Origin: Gerris lacustris
Lineage: Eukaryota; Arthropoda; Insecta; Hemiptera; Gerridae
Reading direction: 5' to 3'
DNA: 64,000 nt
Assembly: GCA_951217055.1 (NCBI GenBank)
Contig: OX578283.1
Coordinates: forward strand, 64,262,228-64,326,227
The translations under genes and the position numbers were made by a program. The notes under the pieces are model-generated. The model worked only from the letters and a program-made list of their open reading frames with translations, was not told the DNA's origin and ran no database searches. Of this stretch, positions 11,340 through 22,645 are shown piece by piece. How positions within the stretch are numbered: position 1 is the first letter of the stretch; every line of letters starts with the position of its first letter.

Positions 11340-12108
11340 TCTAACAAAATATGCGACGTATCAAAAAAAATTGTATTAGGGTCCTCGCTTTTGGCTACTG
11401 ACCCCAAAAAGATAAATAGTAGTATGATAAATACTCCTACCCTACAAAAAAAAACCTATTAAAGTAAAAAATAATCAAGTTGTCCTAAATTTGTATATTT
11501 CTAGTTGATTAGCTAAGCAGTTAATGTATTACTATAGATTTTTAAGATCTGACTAAAAGATTAATTATATACCAGAAAGAATCGACCTAATGATTAAATA
11601 AATTTAAAATTATAAAATGATAAACCATGAAACAAAATAGAGAGAAGCAAGTTAGTTAACGCATTGATTAATAAACGATGTCAACGTTATCAGGTCCATT
11701 TCTTATATTTGTTTTTTAAATGTTTATTTTTAGTGTGAATGAAAAAAGTCCAGTCATGCACCATGACTTAATGAGCGAATTTTCAAAGAAATCTGCTTGG
11801 GTGAAAAAAAAAATTTGGTACACAGGGGTACGAGGTACAAAAGTCAAAATCGTATTTACCCTTCATGATTCATGTCGTTGGAAAGCTCTTTAAGAGTAGA
11901 GTAATTGTTGTTATGTACACTTTTATCATATTTTCATATAAAAGGGGGGTAAAATGGAAAAAACACGTTTTTATGCTATTTTTGACCCTAAATTGTAAAA
12001 ATTTGACCCCTAAATGAACTCCAAAAATTCTGGCCAACGAACTCATCCTTTCTTTTGATATTATTGACATTTTAAAATTTGTGATTGGGGAGATATCGTC
12101 TGGAGTGA
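11340..12108. other. unassigned DNA, repeat-like at 11735-12100
   Basis: 11735-12100 has mixed composition and phrases such as gtcgttggaaagctcttt and tttgacccctaaatgaactc, typical in style of old dispersed repeats. No second copy exists in the window, so no family is assigned. Confidence 0.35.
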
Positions 12109-12109
12109 C

Positions 12110-12212
12110 ACATATATACATACATATATACATGCATATATACATACATATATACATGCATATATACATACATATATACATGCATATATACATACATATA
12201 TACATACATACA
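12110..12212. repeat. 12-bp (catatatacatg/acata)n array
   Basis: About eight copies of a catatatacatg or catatatacata unit. A minus-strand MYIC-repeat ORF (11870-12205) is an artefact of it. Confidence 0.92.
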
Positions 12213-12219
12213 TAAAAAA

Positions 12220-13380
12220 AGTGTTAAATTTTAGGAATCGATTCAGAATGGTCTAAAACGGATTTCCATGGAAAATTTTTTCAAAAATTCGCATTACAAA
12301 AATTTTGAAGCCATTGCAATAGCGTAATTTTCTTTGAAAATTCGCTAAAAGCAAGAAAATTATTTGTTATATCGAATTTTTGGTTAAATTACTCAAAGTA
12401 AAAAATATATCAGTCTTTTTCTGAACTGTAATTATAACACTGTAATAGCTAATAGTAAATTAAGTACCCTTTCGGCCATTTTAAAGTGGTCAAATCAGAT
12501 GTTATTCATATGATATAAATAGACAAGTATATACTTATTAATTTAAAATAAGTCCAAGGTCTAAAAGGTTTTAAATGTCAAAATTAAAATTGATGATATT
12601 TTTTAAGTATTTTTAGAAGATAACGTCAATTGTAACTAATTTTGGAATGGATCCAAATCGACATATCTGTTAATAATCTATTGTACTCGAACTGGGATAT
12701 TGATATCCATAAAAAAACAATCTAGATCTTTTCTTACCGATAATTTTAAACTTCCTTAATGCTATAAATATATAAATAATCAATCAATAAGGAATTAAGG
12801 TCAAGTTAAATAAAAGGAAAATCAACTAAAACAAACGATTCCAATAAAAAGAAAACATATCATAAACGATATCAGACTTAACTTCAAAGTGTTAGATAAA
12901 GTTATTCCTTTATAAATAAAGCTCTTACCTAACTTGGGAATAAATAAATAAGCAATTACCTGCAATAAAATAAAACCTTGAAAATAGAAATAAATTTGTT
13001 CAAAATCTTGACAGAAGTGTTTGAAAGTAATTTATTTGTTTTCCTTAGATTTATAGAGAAATTATTGTTTTTTTGTTCTTTTAGGAGGACAAAGAAGGAT
13101 ATTTGAAAAAGGAAATTATAGGGGACTAACTTTATAATATATTTTGATCATGATGTAGCTTAACTACATTTTAAAGATATATCATACATTTTTAAACAGT
13201 ATTTGTAAGATTGTGTTTCCTATTTCGGTTCCATACCTTTTAAGGTTAATTCTCCTAACAAAGGTTTGAAAAACACAATAAGATTTTGTCACTATACTAT
13301 AGTATATATACTTTATACTGTAATATAGTATATTTGCTTCATACTATACTTTAATTTATTAAAAAACAGACTTTACAAAC
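12220..13380. other. unassigned A+T-rich DNA
   Basis: No gene or repeat family that I can support. A short near-duplication (actatactatagtatatata, then actgtaatatagtatatttg) lies at 13290-13335. Confidence 0.5.
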
Positions 13381-13599
13381 TAATAATCCAGGAGATAGCG
13401 TCCAAAAAAGTGTCTGACTAAAGTTAAGCTAGAATTTTGAGGAGAAGTAAATCTTTTGGTACCTTTTAAGAATATGAGATCGACTAAGTTCGTTTGTGGG
13501 ACATAGCTGTCAAATAGGCATATTTTTTAAAAAAAGGTAAAGAATGGCAATGTCCCACCCATTATGGTGGACAATGTGATTTTCATGATCCTGAGTACA

Positions 13600-14820
13600 A
13601 TAATTTCAAGATAAAAAGAACTTTTTATATACTACGTTTTCAAATTTTCTGTTGAATCGTATGTAATGTTGATAATATAATTGTTAAATGTTAGTAAAAA
13701 AAAAAAAAAAAAATAGTTTCGAATTTATTTACTTCACATAAATGACAACCACCCAGAGAGCTGATCTTAAACCTATAAAAGAACAAATCTTTGTACAACG
13801 GATCTCCCAAACCTAGTCCCAAGCGTGACATAATATAAATAATATAATCGATAAATAATATAATCGATATTTCCTGTTTTGCTGTCATTCAATGTTTATC
13901 TATCACAAATTTGAGACCCGTCAAAATGAAGATTGCGTAAATATGGGATATGGCAAAACAAATAAAATAACTTGCGGATTTTTTCCGAACTAACTTTCCG
14001 TACAGCAAAATTTGCTGAAAACCAATTAAATTCTGCTGAAAGATGGCTAAAAGTATTAAAATAATGCATTGTCATCGTGTTCTGGACTATGCTAAAAGTT
14101 TAAAATGTCTAGCTATTCGGGATGTTAGTAAGAAATCGATTGGCAGATTTGTACCGGACAAACAAACAAACAAACAAGAAAGCAAGCTAATAAAAACGTA
14201 GTAATAATTACAAGATAAAAAGAACTTTTTATATACTACGTTTTTAAATTTTCTGTCATAAATCATAAATTTGAAACCCATCAAAATGAAGATCGTAAAT
14301 ATGGGATATGGCAAAACAAATAAAATAACTTGCGGGATTTTTTCCAAACTAACTTTCTATACACCAAAATTTGCTGAAAACGAATTAAGTTTGGTTGAAA
14401 GTATTAAAATAATGCATTGTCATCGTGTTCTGAGTGGTTGAAAGTATTAAAATAATGCATTGTCATCGTGTTCTGAGTGGTTGAAAGTATTAAAATAATG
14501 CATTGTCATCGTGTTCTGAGTGGTTGAAAGTATTAAAATAATGCATTGTCATCGTGTTCTGAGTGGTTAAAAGTATTAAAATAATGCATTGTCATCGTGT
14601 TCTGAGTGGTTGAAAGTATTAAAATAATGCATTGTCATCGTGTTCTGAGTGGTTGAAAGTATTAAAATAATGCATTGTCATCGTGTTCTGAGCTATCCTA
14701 AAAGTTTCAAATGTCTAGCTACTCGGGAAGTTAGTTAAAAATCGATTACAAGATTTGTACTGGACAAACAAACAAACAAACAAACGAGAAAGCAAGCTAA
14801 TAAAAATGTAGTAAAATTAG
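13600..14820. repeat. ~610-bp direct duplication inside the FB-A element
   Basis: The segment containing aagataaaaagaactttttatatactacgt-like sequence, atatgggatatggcaaaaca, aataaaataacttgcgg and gacaaacaaacaaacaaac occurs twice in the same orientation. The second copy alone contains the 43-bp array. Confidence 0.85.
14394..14697. repeat. 43-bp minisatellite
   Basis: Seven almost identical copies, starting at 14401, 14444, 14487, 14530, 14573, 14616 and 14659, of gtattaaaataatgcattgt plus catcgtgttctgagtggttgaaa. The first duplicate of the surrounding 610-bp segment has this unit only once (near 14052), so the array arose after the duplication. Confidence 0.95.
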
Positions 14821-15169
14821 TTAGTAGACGTAGACCGAAAAAAAAGTTATTAATAGGAACCACTTTGATTAGGAGTAATTTTTGAATAACTAACCTATTA
14901 AAAGGAAAACCACCATTAACCTGATTTTTTTTCTCATGATTTTGTACTCATGATCATGAAAACCACATTGACCACTAAAATAGGTGGGACATAGATGCTC
15001 GCCACCAATTTTTTTTTAATCCATATTTCACCAAGTTAAGTCCCGCAGGCGAACTCAGCCGACCACATATTCTTAAAAGGCACTAAAAGATTAATTTGTA
15101 CACAAAATTTTAGCTTGATGTTAGTCAGACATTTTTTTGGATGATATCTCCTGGACTATAATTGTTATT

Positions 15170-15730
15170 ATTAAAATAAATAAACATAAATTTAGTATAA
15201 AATGAAAAGGAATACGTATAAATACGAAAGCGAAGGAGTACATAGTAACTGAACTAGATAATAGATAAAAATACATTTTACGTTATTTATAAGGTCAATA
15301 TGTCACTATAAAGATGGCGTCATTCAATGCTACGCGATTCAAGTGTCACTGAGAATACAAAGTATTATACAACATAAATACATAATAAATGAAAAATAAA
15401 TCAATCATTGAATAAAATAAATAAATAATCTAGAAATTGTGCAAACGTTTTATATACTAGATTACTAGATATAGATGTAAGATGTATGTTGAAGTTCTTA
15501 GACGAAGTCAAACAAAGAATATGTCTTTGTAGATCTGTAGGCAGGTATACCAGATGTCCTTTTCTTCTAATAAAGTACACAGATGTTTCCTAATTTCTAC
15601 AGAAAGAATTATTTTGTCCTTAATTATTTCTAGTCTTAGACAGTATTAATAATGGTTCATTTCTAATGATATTTTCGATTATTATATATATTTTTTGATT
15701 TTTTTTTTTTATATAGATCAGGTGTGTTCA
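15170..15730. other. unassigned A+T-rich DNA
   Basis: No gene or repeat supported. Confidence 0.5.
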
Positions 15731-15732
15731 AT

Positions 15733-16100
15733 TAATAGCTTCCGAGTTTACCGAAGGTAACGGAAGCATTGTGTGCACTTTTGAGAACGAAAAACTTTTG
15801 TCTCCGATTTTAAAAATTCCAAGACAGAAATTCGTTTCAGACATCAGGGAACATTTTTGGTCACGTTTCTGTCTGTCTGTCTGTCGGTCTGTGTGTCCGC
15901 GAATTCTGAAACGTGTGACGATAACCTAGGCAAATGTCGACCGAATTTGATGAAATTTGATAGATATGTTCATTTTACCAATGCCCAGGACGAGTTCGTT
16001 GGACAACGTTATCCGTCCAAGCATTCACGCGCAACTCTCGCGTGAAAGTGAACTTCAAATTTAAAATTGGAATTTTAGTTCGAGAAAAAATCAAACTTCA
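15733..16100 (+). mobile_element. HINE-1/core chimera
   Basis: The 5' part (15737-15860) is the HINE-1 5' end: gcttccgagtttaccgaagg, taacggaagc and the block ending acatttttggtcacg. Next come five GTCT units. The remainder is the core shared with HINE-3 and HINE-4 (acgtgtgacgataacctagg, gacgagttcgttggacaac, cgcgcaactctcgcg), not the HINE-1 middle. No HINE-1 3' end follows. A small ORF here (15857-16045) is incidental. Confidence 0.7.
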
Positions 16101-16109
16101 AGTATAATA

Positions 16110-16715
16110 TATGGGTGTTTGGAACTCATGGCTTGTAAACTCTTGACCACACCGATCTTCAACCTTGGATCTCCTTGCCTATTATATAATAATATAATAT
16201 TATAATAGTAAAAGTCTGATCTAATAATAACAATATAATACTACACCTATTTGTCTAATGATTAAACCAATCGAATAACATAGACATTATTCAATAAAAA
16301 ACCATTTAAGAAAAAGAAAATATACTTTTTTAAATGTTATATTTAATTTTATAGGCAATCCATATATCACGAAAATCATTTTTATAAATATCGATCCTAA
16401 TAACAATAATAGTCATATAATTCAAAATAGTTTCATATTATTATTTATAATACATAATGTATTATTTATCATAATAATAGCTTATCTATTCGCCTGTTTA
16501 CATAGTGCTTAAGCCATAAATAAACAGTGATCAAACTGTCAACTAACAGTAACAAAATTGATCAGTTACCTACTATGTACTTATGTTTGTTTCATATTAT
16601 TATAGTTTCCAAGTTTGCCGAAGAAAAATTAATTTTATTGTCATTATAATTAGTCAGTCATTTATATTCTAAAAAACATAGAGGTGATAGAGGTGTATCA
16701 ATCCAAAGAAGTGCC
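16110..16715. other. unassigned A+T-rich DNA
   Basis: Mostly (taa)/(ata)-rich. At 16603-16626 agtttccaagtttgccgaag resembles the HINE-1 5' tip, so a small relic is possible. Confidence 0.4.
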
Positions 16716-16728
16716 ATAAAAGGTTAAC

Positions 16729-16929
16729 GGCACTTAGATTGTTACTCCCCTATGTTTATTTAAAATATACATGACATTGACTAAATAACTATTAAGGGGC
16801 AAAGGAATATCACACTTCTGTTTTTATAAGGTGAGTAACGGTCCAAAGACGAATATTCCGTACACCTTCTTTAGATTATTACTCTACACTGATTTTTTTA
16901 TAAGGGGAGTAACAATCTAAAGAAGTGCC
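16729..16929 (-). mobile_element. hAT-like MITE with 8-bp duplication
   Basis: Ends ggcacttagattgttactcc and ggggagtaacaatctaaaga-agtgcc are inverted. The flanks aggttaac (16721-16728) and aagttaac (16930-16937) differ at one base and read as an 8-bp target site duplication, the size made by hAT transposases. The interior has ggcaaaggaatatcacactt and one terminal-sequence hairpin on the right. Confidence 0.85.
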
Positions 16930-17533
16930 AAGTTAACATTTAATAAATAAAAATCACTTAAACTTAGTTAAAAAAAAAAAATAAAAATAAACGTATACAT
17001 AATTTCAGTAAGTTATTATTGTTTCGTGAAACGATAAAAGAACAAGATACAAAAGTCCGTGATGAGATTTCTAACTTCCTTAACTAACAAAGTTTATTTA
17101 TCTAATGATAAATTTAGTTTTACCATGAAATACATTATTCAAAGGACTATTTGCTGTTTTTGGCAAGACATTGCAGACATTTACCTTGAAATTAACTCAA
17201 CTTATTTTTTTAATTTGGAAAGAACTTTTAAGATTGCTCTGTGGCATTGCAATTAGTGTTCTTTCTTACAAGATATAGTCATAAAAATACATAAGTAAAA
17301 GGTTTTTAAAAAAGAAGGTACGGAATTTCGACTGTTGTAAAGATGTGTTGAACCACAAAATGCCTATTAAATATTGGATGTTTCTCCGCCTTAACTTCGT
17401 ATTTTTTTACACAAGTGTTTTTTTCGGGCTTTTGAAGACCTCTAAAAACCTTTGGGGGTCCTTTCGGCCCTAAATTACCCTAACAACAAAAATCATACTT
17501 TCCAATAACCTTTTTTCCTTTTTTTTTTTCAAG

Positions 17534-17749
17534 ACCCCCATTAAGTTTCCACCCTTGCAAAGGCTCTGGTTCGTCTTGGAAGAGATTTTAAACGAAGAAA
17601 GCGGAGAGAGAAGAAACACAGACAGGAGTAAAGTGGGAGGAGCAGAAGGGAATCATCATTATAGCCTTAGAGAAGTTAAGGACGCCCAGGGGGGCCACAA
17701 CATGCAGTTACAACAGGCAAAAAGATACAAACTAAAAAAATCACAATAA
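17534..17749 (+). CDS. candidate terminal exon or small ORF, unknown protein
   Basis: A long pyrimidine tract (ccttttttcctttttttttttcaag, two runs) ends in AG at 17532-17533. The frame from 17534 is open to TAA at 17747-17749, giving about 71 residues rich in E, R, K and Q (for example WFVLEEILNEESGERRN). The segment is clearly richer in G+C than its flanks. The frame has no suitable ATG near its beginning, so it would have to be a 3' exon. An ATTAAA lies downstream near 17787. No family is recognised; a chance open frame is quite possible. Confidence 0.25.
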   Translation, partial: TPIKFPPLQRLWFVLEEILNEESGERRNTDRSKVGGAEGNHHYSLREVKDAQGGHNMQLQQAKRYKLKKSQ

Positions 17750-17956
17750 AAAACAACTTTAAACAACAAATAACACAGATCAGATATTAAAGTAACAACT
17801 AAAATGTTTAATTCTTAAACAAAGAATTAATTCTTAACACTTATTCTTTTTTTAATTTGCTACTTAAGTAGTGAATTTAATTTGCTTTTATTTTTTAATT
17901 TGCTAATTAAGCAGTGAATTTAAAAAAAAAAATTTATTCAAAAAAATCAAATCTAA

Positions 17957-18543
17957 TAGTCCAGGAGATAGCGTGCAAAAATGTGTCTGACTAAAATCAA
18001 GCTAGAATTTTGTGTATAAGTAAATCTTTTGGTGCCTTTTAAGAATATGTGGTCGGCTAAGTTCATCTGCGGGACATAGCTTGGACATAGGCATTTGAAA
18101 AAAAACAAATCGGTGGAGAGCAGATAATATGTTCCACCCTTTTTTGGTGGACAATGTGATTTTTATGATCCTGAGAACGAAATTAGTTAGTAGTCCAAAA
18201 ATCAAGTTGATGTTAGTTTTTCACTTGATTTGTAACCACTTTTATTTGGAGTAATATTTGAATAACTATCCTATTGAGTGACAAACTACAATCAACTTGA
18301 TTTTTGGTCTACTAACTAATTTTGTACTCAGGATCATGAAAATCACATTGTCCACCAAAAACGGGTGGACATGGTCGCTCACCTCTGGTTTGTTTTTTTC
18401 AAATGCCTATTGCTCAGCTATGTCCTGCAGACGAACTTAGCCGACCAAATATTCGTAAAAGGTACCAAAAGATTTACTTACACACAAAATTCTAGCTTGA
18501 TGTTAGTAAGACTCTTTTTAGCATCCTATCTCCTGAGCTATAA
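17957..18543. mobile_element. FB-A foldback element, compact form (587 bp)
   Basis: Two arms of about 260 bp (17957-18215 and 18285-18543) are inverted copies around a ~65-bp centre. Matching marks are tagtccaggagatagcg against atcctatctcctgagcta, gggacatagctt against agctatgtcctgcag, and aaatcaagttgatgttagtt against actacaatcaacttgatttt. TA occurs at both edges. ORFs at 18002-18205 (minus) and 18365-18646 (plus) are the same sequence read from the two arms and are not genes. Confidence 0.9.
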
Positions 18544-18549
18544 AGCAAG

Positions 18550-19279
18550 TATTAGACCGCAGGGTTTCCAAAACTGTGATCCGGCAAGGAGTGCCGCGGG
18601 ATCCAGAATAAAAAATAATAAACCAAAAGTGGTAATTACCACTTAAATTTAGTACGATTGATTGATGAAAAATCTATTTGAAACCTATAAATAGAAAGGA
18701 CAAATAAATTTAGATCATCAAACCATTAAATTATACGAACTGTAAAGAAATGACAGAAAACTGGTATTATAACTTCTACCTTAAATAATAAAATAGAAAA
18801 TACATATATAATGACATATTACTAATAAAATAATAATAAATCTTGTCTCACTACAAACTCAAGAATAGTTGAAAAAAAATATTGAAATAAAATAAAAATA
18901 TACTAGAGAATAACTTCATGAAATTATTAACTAAAGATCGAAATATGAAATACAAAAACAAGCTGAATATGCATTACAAAGTTTTGAAGTAATAAGCGTG
19001 GAGGGGAATTAATAAAGTTTAATTATAGACACAAGGTTTACGTGAAGATGACGTGAAGAATTCTTCTTCTTTTCTCCTATGAAACAAATAAGTAATTCTG
19101 TGGAATTTCTTTTTACAACTCTTTCTAGTTGATTTTCTTTTCCTTATAACTGCATCCAGGACTAGTAATTATACTTACACTCCAGTTTCTTTTTTTTAAT
19201 TTAAATAAAAATTACAAAGAAATAAATCTAATGTGATTCTAAAATTCCATAATTATATTTGATATTCCTTATAATTTAT

Positions 19280-19280
<1 letters not shown>
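18550..19280. other. unassigned A+T-rich DNA
   Basis: A small G+C-richer patch (18555-18605, cggcaaggagtgccgcggga) adjoins the foldback element; otherwise structureless. Confidence 0.45.

Positions 19281-19284
<4 letters not shown>

Positions 19285-19359
<75 letters not shown>
19285..19359. repeat. (AT)n microsatellite
   Basis: About 37 AT dinucleotides, abutting and apparently replacing the 3' tail of the HINE-2 copy that follows. Confidence 0.97.
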
Positions 19360-19360
<1 letters not shown>

Positions 19361-19957
19361 TTAGCCCAATGTTTTCAATTTATTAGTTTTCGTAGGTACA
19401 TTTAATTATTATTGAACATTTGGTCAAAATATGTCATACAAATAAGTTCTCCTCGGCGGGGAATCGAATCCGGCCTCTCCCGTCCACATTTAAAGCAATT
19501 TTCTCAGGAACTAGATTTTTCCCGGGAAAACAGCTTATATCGTTAGATTTGTATTTAAATATACTAGGTACATTTAAGGATGTTATAATAAAAGTCGTCG
19601 TAACTTTCAAGAAATAATTTTTTCGTGTTTTTTTTCAGAGTTTTTGGGGGTAGCACCCCAACATTGGAGCTAAAATTCATTTCTCGATTTCGCCTAGGGT
19701 TATGATTTTTTAGCGTGGAGCCTAAACTACTGGGCCTATTTTGACGAAATTTTGCATACATCAGGTTCAGGTATGCAAAATTTCGTCACAATAGGCCCAG
19801 TAGTTTATGCTCCACACGTCTGAACAGACCACATACAGACATTTTTTAAGAACCACTTTTGTGGACTCAGGGGACCTCAAAAAATATAAATCTATTAAAC
19901 CTCAAAATCGAATTTTCGCGCTACCACAATACTTTCTCTTTATATAAAAATAGTAAA
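19360..19957 (-). mobile_element. HINE-2 (DINE-like), 3' tail missing
   Basis: Carries tttattagttttcgtaggta, the tRNA-like box ggggaatcgaatccgg, aggaactagatttttcccgg, the caaaatttcgtca block, gacctcaaaa and the 5' terminus actttctctttatat. The last ~45 bp at the 3' end are replaced by (AT)n. An inverted duplication sits in the middle (19712-19819). Confidence 0.85.
19712..19819. repeat. ~48-bp inverted duplication inside HINE-2
   Basis: gcgtggagcctaaactactg, ggcctattttgacgaaattt, tgcatac is followed after about 11 bp by its inverted copy (gtatgcaaaatttcgtca, caataggcccagtagttta, tgctccacacg). Other HINE-2 copies (23600-23660, 38850-38900) have a single copy, so it was created in place, probably during replication. 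Confidence 0.9.
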
Positions 19958-19959
19958 AG

Positions 19960-20570
19960 AATAGAAAGTTATTTAAAGTACTCGTTTACAGATAACATGT
20001 TTATGTTTTACAAAAAACAAAACAAAATTTCTAAAATTGATTGACATTATACACTTATGTATATTAATTTATATTCTTATAAAAGGAAAGAATTCCCTCA
20101 TTTTCTAAGTTGTTTAAATATTCATTGAAAAAGATGAACGAACTCGATAAAGCTTTGGGTTTTAATAGCCATTAACCCCCAACTTTTTACTCCTTTATTT
20201 TAAAATTTACAAAAAAAATCAAGTTTAGTTCATTTATGTGTAGAATTTTTTTTTTCTTTTTTAAAAAAATTCTTACCTTATTTTTATAACTTAGTATAAA
20301 AATTTGCAGATTTGATTTTTATTACACTTTTTTTTCGTTTATGAATATATATAAAAAAAGAAAAAAAAAAAACATATGTTAGTAATTAAATAGGATATAT
20401 CAGGTAGAAAAGAATAATTTGCATTTAAACATATCATAAAAATGTTGGTTCTTTTATATTTTGATATAAAAATCATACTATATAAATATTTATTTTAATT
20501 AGTTTAAATAATATATTTATCTTATTTTACTTCAGTATTAAGACCGTTAATGGATGTAAAGAAACTGTCC
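19960..20570. other. unassigned A+T-rich DNA
   Basis: Homopolymer-rich with no supported feature. Confidence 0.5.
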
Positions 20571-20571
20571 C

Positions 20572-20668
20572 TCCTCGTGAAATAATACTTGTTTATTCAT
20601 CAAAGCAACTTTCGGCTTTATAAAGCCATCAACAGTGCCGATAGAAGAACTAGAGTTATATAATAATA
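20572..20668 (+). mobile_element. MITE-6 half copy
   Basis: Resembles the left arm of the MITE at 34776-34986: atcaaagcaactttcggctt, aaagccatcaacagtgcc. There is no matching right arm. Confidence 0.5.
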
Positions 20669-20669
20669 T

Positions 20670-21095
20670 AAAGGGGGGTGAGCCATATGACGGAGACTAA
20701 CGTGAGTCTCAATTTCCCTATATTTAACCTTCATCCACATAATTATAAGCTGGACCTTACAAAAAAGCTTAATTCGATTTCAATATATGTAGTAATTATT
20801 TCTTTATTTTTTTTAGGAGTTTTTTAATTGTTTTTTATTATTTCATGAATATTGACATTTTTAGTTATTCGGCTTTATATACAATAGATTCTGCTATATG
20901 TGATAAATTTCAAAGAAATTTAATTTTCCGAAGAATAATGTCTCTTCATAAAATCTCCTGCATATTCTTAAATGAAGATTTTTATTATTACTTTTTGTTC
21001 AAAATGTACCCTACACCTAAAAATTACAATGTTATAAAATCGTAAAAGAAGAAACAGGACCAAATTTCGACTATTTATAACAAAATTATTCTTCA
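20670..21095. other. unassigned A+T-rich DNA
   Basis: An ATG-initiated 66-codon frame (20845-21045) exists but is A+T-rich with no recognisable motif or splice context, so it is not called. Confidence 0.45.
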
Positions 21096-21100
21096 TAATT

Positions 21101-21372
21101 TTGCTTTTAAGCTTACCAAAGGTAACGGAAGCTATGTGATCGTTCTGAAAAACGAAAATTAGCTCATTGTTAGTCCCATATAAGTTTCAATCTTCAACGC
21201 CCTTTTGTTTCTTTTCAACATGCGCCCAAACATACATTTATTTACACCTATGTCTTCAGCAGTACTCATATGATTTTAATGAAATTTGGATGGTTTGTCG
21301 AATGTAGCCTGCAGATAGCACCAGATTCATATAACTTTTGCTAACTTGAAAAAGGTATGTGCCACACTACTT
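21101..21372 (+). mobile_element. HINE-1 (DINE-like), short internally deleted copy
   Basis: 5' end gcttttaagcttaccaaagg, taacggaagctatgtgatcg; middle acatacatttatttacacct and a degenerate agtactcatatgat; 3' end gtatgtgccacac. It lacks the GTCT array and much of the core. Confidence 0.8.
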
Positions 21373-21601
21373 GGAAGTCTATTTTTATATGATAATCCAA
21401 ATTTCATTCACCCCCCCCCCCCTGCCATAAATCAATTTATGTAAGTATATAGTCAAATTTGTCTGATTCTAATAAATGAGGAGTCGATTTAAAGGTCTCA
21501 TTGAGTGCATTAAAAGTTGTGGTACTGCTTTTTTTGACAACATTTATTATTTAAATTTTATTTATTTGTTTATTAGAAGAATTTATTCTTTTCAAACTTC
21601 T

Positions 21602-21967
21602 TTTTACTTTCTCATATAAAGAGAACGTATTGTGATGGCGCGAAAATTCGATTTTGAGATTCTGATGGATTTTCACGTTTTGAGGTCCCCCGAGTCCAAA
21701 AAAGTGGTTTTCACAAAATCTGTCTGTGTGTCTGTCGTACAAAATGTCTGGAGGCTATACTACTAAAAAATAGATCAAAACGCGGACGGAGAGAGCCCAG
21801 GTTCGATTCCCCGCCCGGGAGAAGTTATTTTTATGATACGTTTTGATGAAATGTTCAAAAATATTAAAATGTAGCTATGAAAACTAATAAATGGAAAACA
21901 CTTGGCTAAGTAATTATGAACTTGTATATATGAGAAAGTTTGTCTGAGTTTTCTCGGACCGATTTTT
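21602..21967 (+). mobile_element. HINE-2 (DINE-like), plus orientation
   Basis: 5' terminus actttctcatataaagaga, gaggtccccc.gagtccaaaa, a short GTCT zone (ctgtctgtgtgtctgtc), the tRNA-like box ggttcgattcc at 21800-21810, the 3' subterminal motif tatatgagaaagttt and tail gtctgagttttctcggac (a near hairpin) ending cgatttt. The central core between the GTCT zone and the B-box is shortened. The minus ORF 21551-21742 is incidental. Confidence 0.85.
21795..21818 (+). other. tRNA-like B-box inside HINE-2
   Basis: cccaggttcgattccccg matches the RNA polymerase III B-box consensus ggttcganncc exactly. It is conserved in the HINE-2 copies at 9638, 23331 and 38595 (inverted) and, with changes, 19458. 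About 35 bp upstream in the 23 kb copy, tagcttaaaacgcgg is a weak A-box candidate. A folded tRNA cannot be drawn convincingly, so this is a relic or internal promoter, not a tRNA gene. Confidence 0.6.
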
Positions 21968-21969
21968 TC

Positions 21970-22640
21970 TTAATTGATTTCCCCTTCAATAGCTTTCATG
22001 TTGTTTTAATCCCGTTAAAATTTAATTTTATTATAAAAGTACAAGTATATACCTACATATATATATATATGTGTGTATATGTTTTTAGGATTATTGCTAT
22101 AAAAGTATACATATTACAAAATTATCTTATCATTAAACAATACAAATTTAGAATTTTTGAGAATTTTTTTCCTCAAAAAAAAAAAAATTGGAATTGAATA
22201 TTTTTGTTGGAAGACGTATAAGGTTGTTGAAAGGAAGGCAGGTAGAGAAGGGAGATCCAGGTCTAGCCACCAAGTCTTTTCTCTACACTAAACTGACCTG
22301 ACGAGAGAGAATTTTTAGAACTAGTTATGATAATGTCAAAGTAATAAACGTTGCAACAGCTTCGATGTATTAGACTAACATTTTAATGTATACCAAAAAA
22401 ATATAACAACAAGTCATAACGGTTCGACAATAATAGGCCCGTTGTATAGGCTCAAGTAATAAAGTGACAATACAATACCATACGATAATAATAATAAGTT
22501 TTTAAAATATTCCAAACACATGTCAAGAGAGAAAATTAATAGCAAGCTGCAAGTTTAGACCGAGATTTTGAGCAACATAAACAATTAAGTTTCATTAATA
22601 AAAATTATATATGAGAATAAAAACTAAAACATAGTCTAAA
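21970..22640. other. unassigned A+T-rich DNA
   Basis: No feature supported. A slightly G+C-richer stretch at 22200-22320 (gaaggcaggtagagaaggga) is unexplained. Confidence 0.45.
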
Positions 22641-22645
22641 AATTA

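Larger units (their letters stand above)
13382..15162. mobile_element. FB-A foldback element, long form (1.8 kb)
   Basis: Left arm 13382-13605 and right arm 14935-15162 are inverted copies: tccaggagatagcg against atctcctggacta, with aatcttttggtaccttttaa and gtccaccataatgggtggga counterparts. Compared with the 587-bp form at 17957-18543 the centre is greatly enlarged by two direct copies of a ~610-bp segment (about 13600-14210 and 14212-14820) and a 43-bp array (14394-14697). No transposase ORF is present. Termini sit next to TA. Confidence 0.8.

Noticed and set aside
11870..12205. 111-codon MYIC-repeat ORF
   Set aside because: Begins inside a 12-bp microsatellite; the remainder has no coding character.
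17059..17256. 64-codon ATG frame
   Set aside because: A+T-rich, no splice or promoter context and no motif; expected by chance at this composition.
18002..18646. Two ORFs on opposite strands with similar peptides
   Set aside because: They are the two arms of one foldback element.
20845..21045. 66-codon ATG frame
   Set aside because: A+T-rich composition with no supporting signal.
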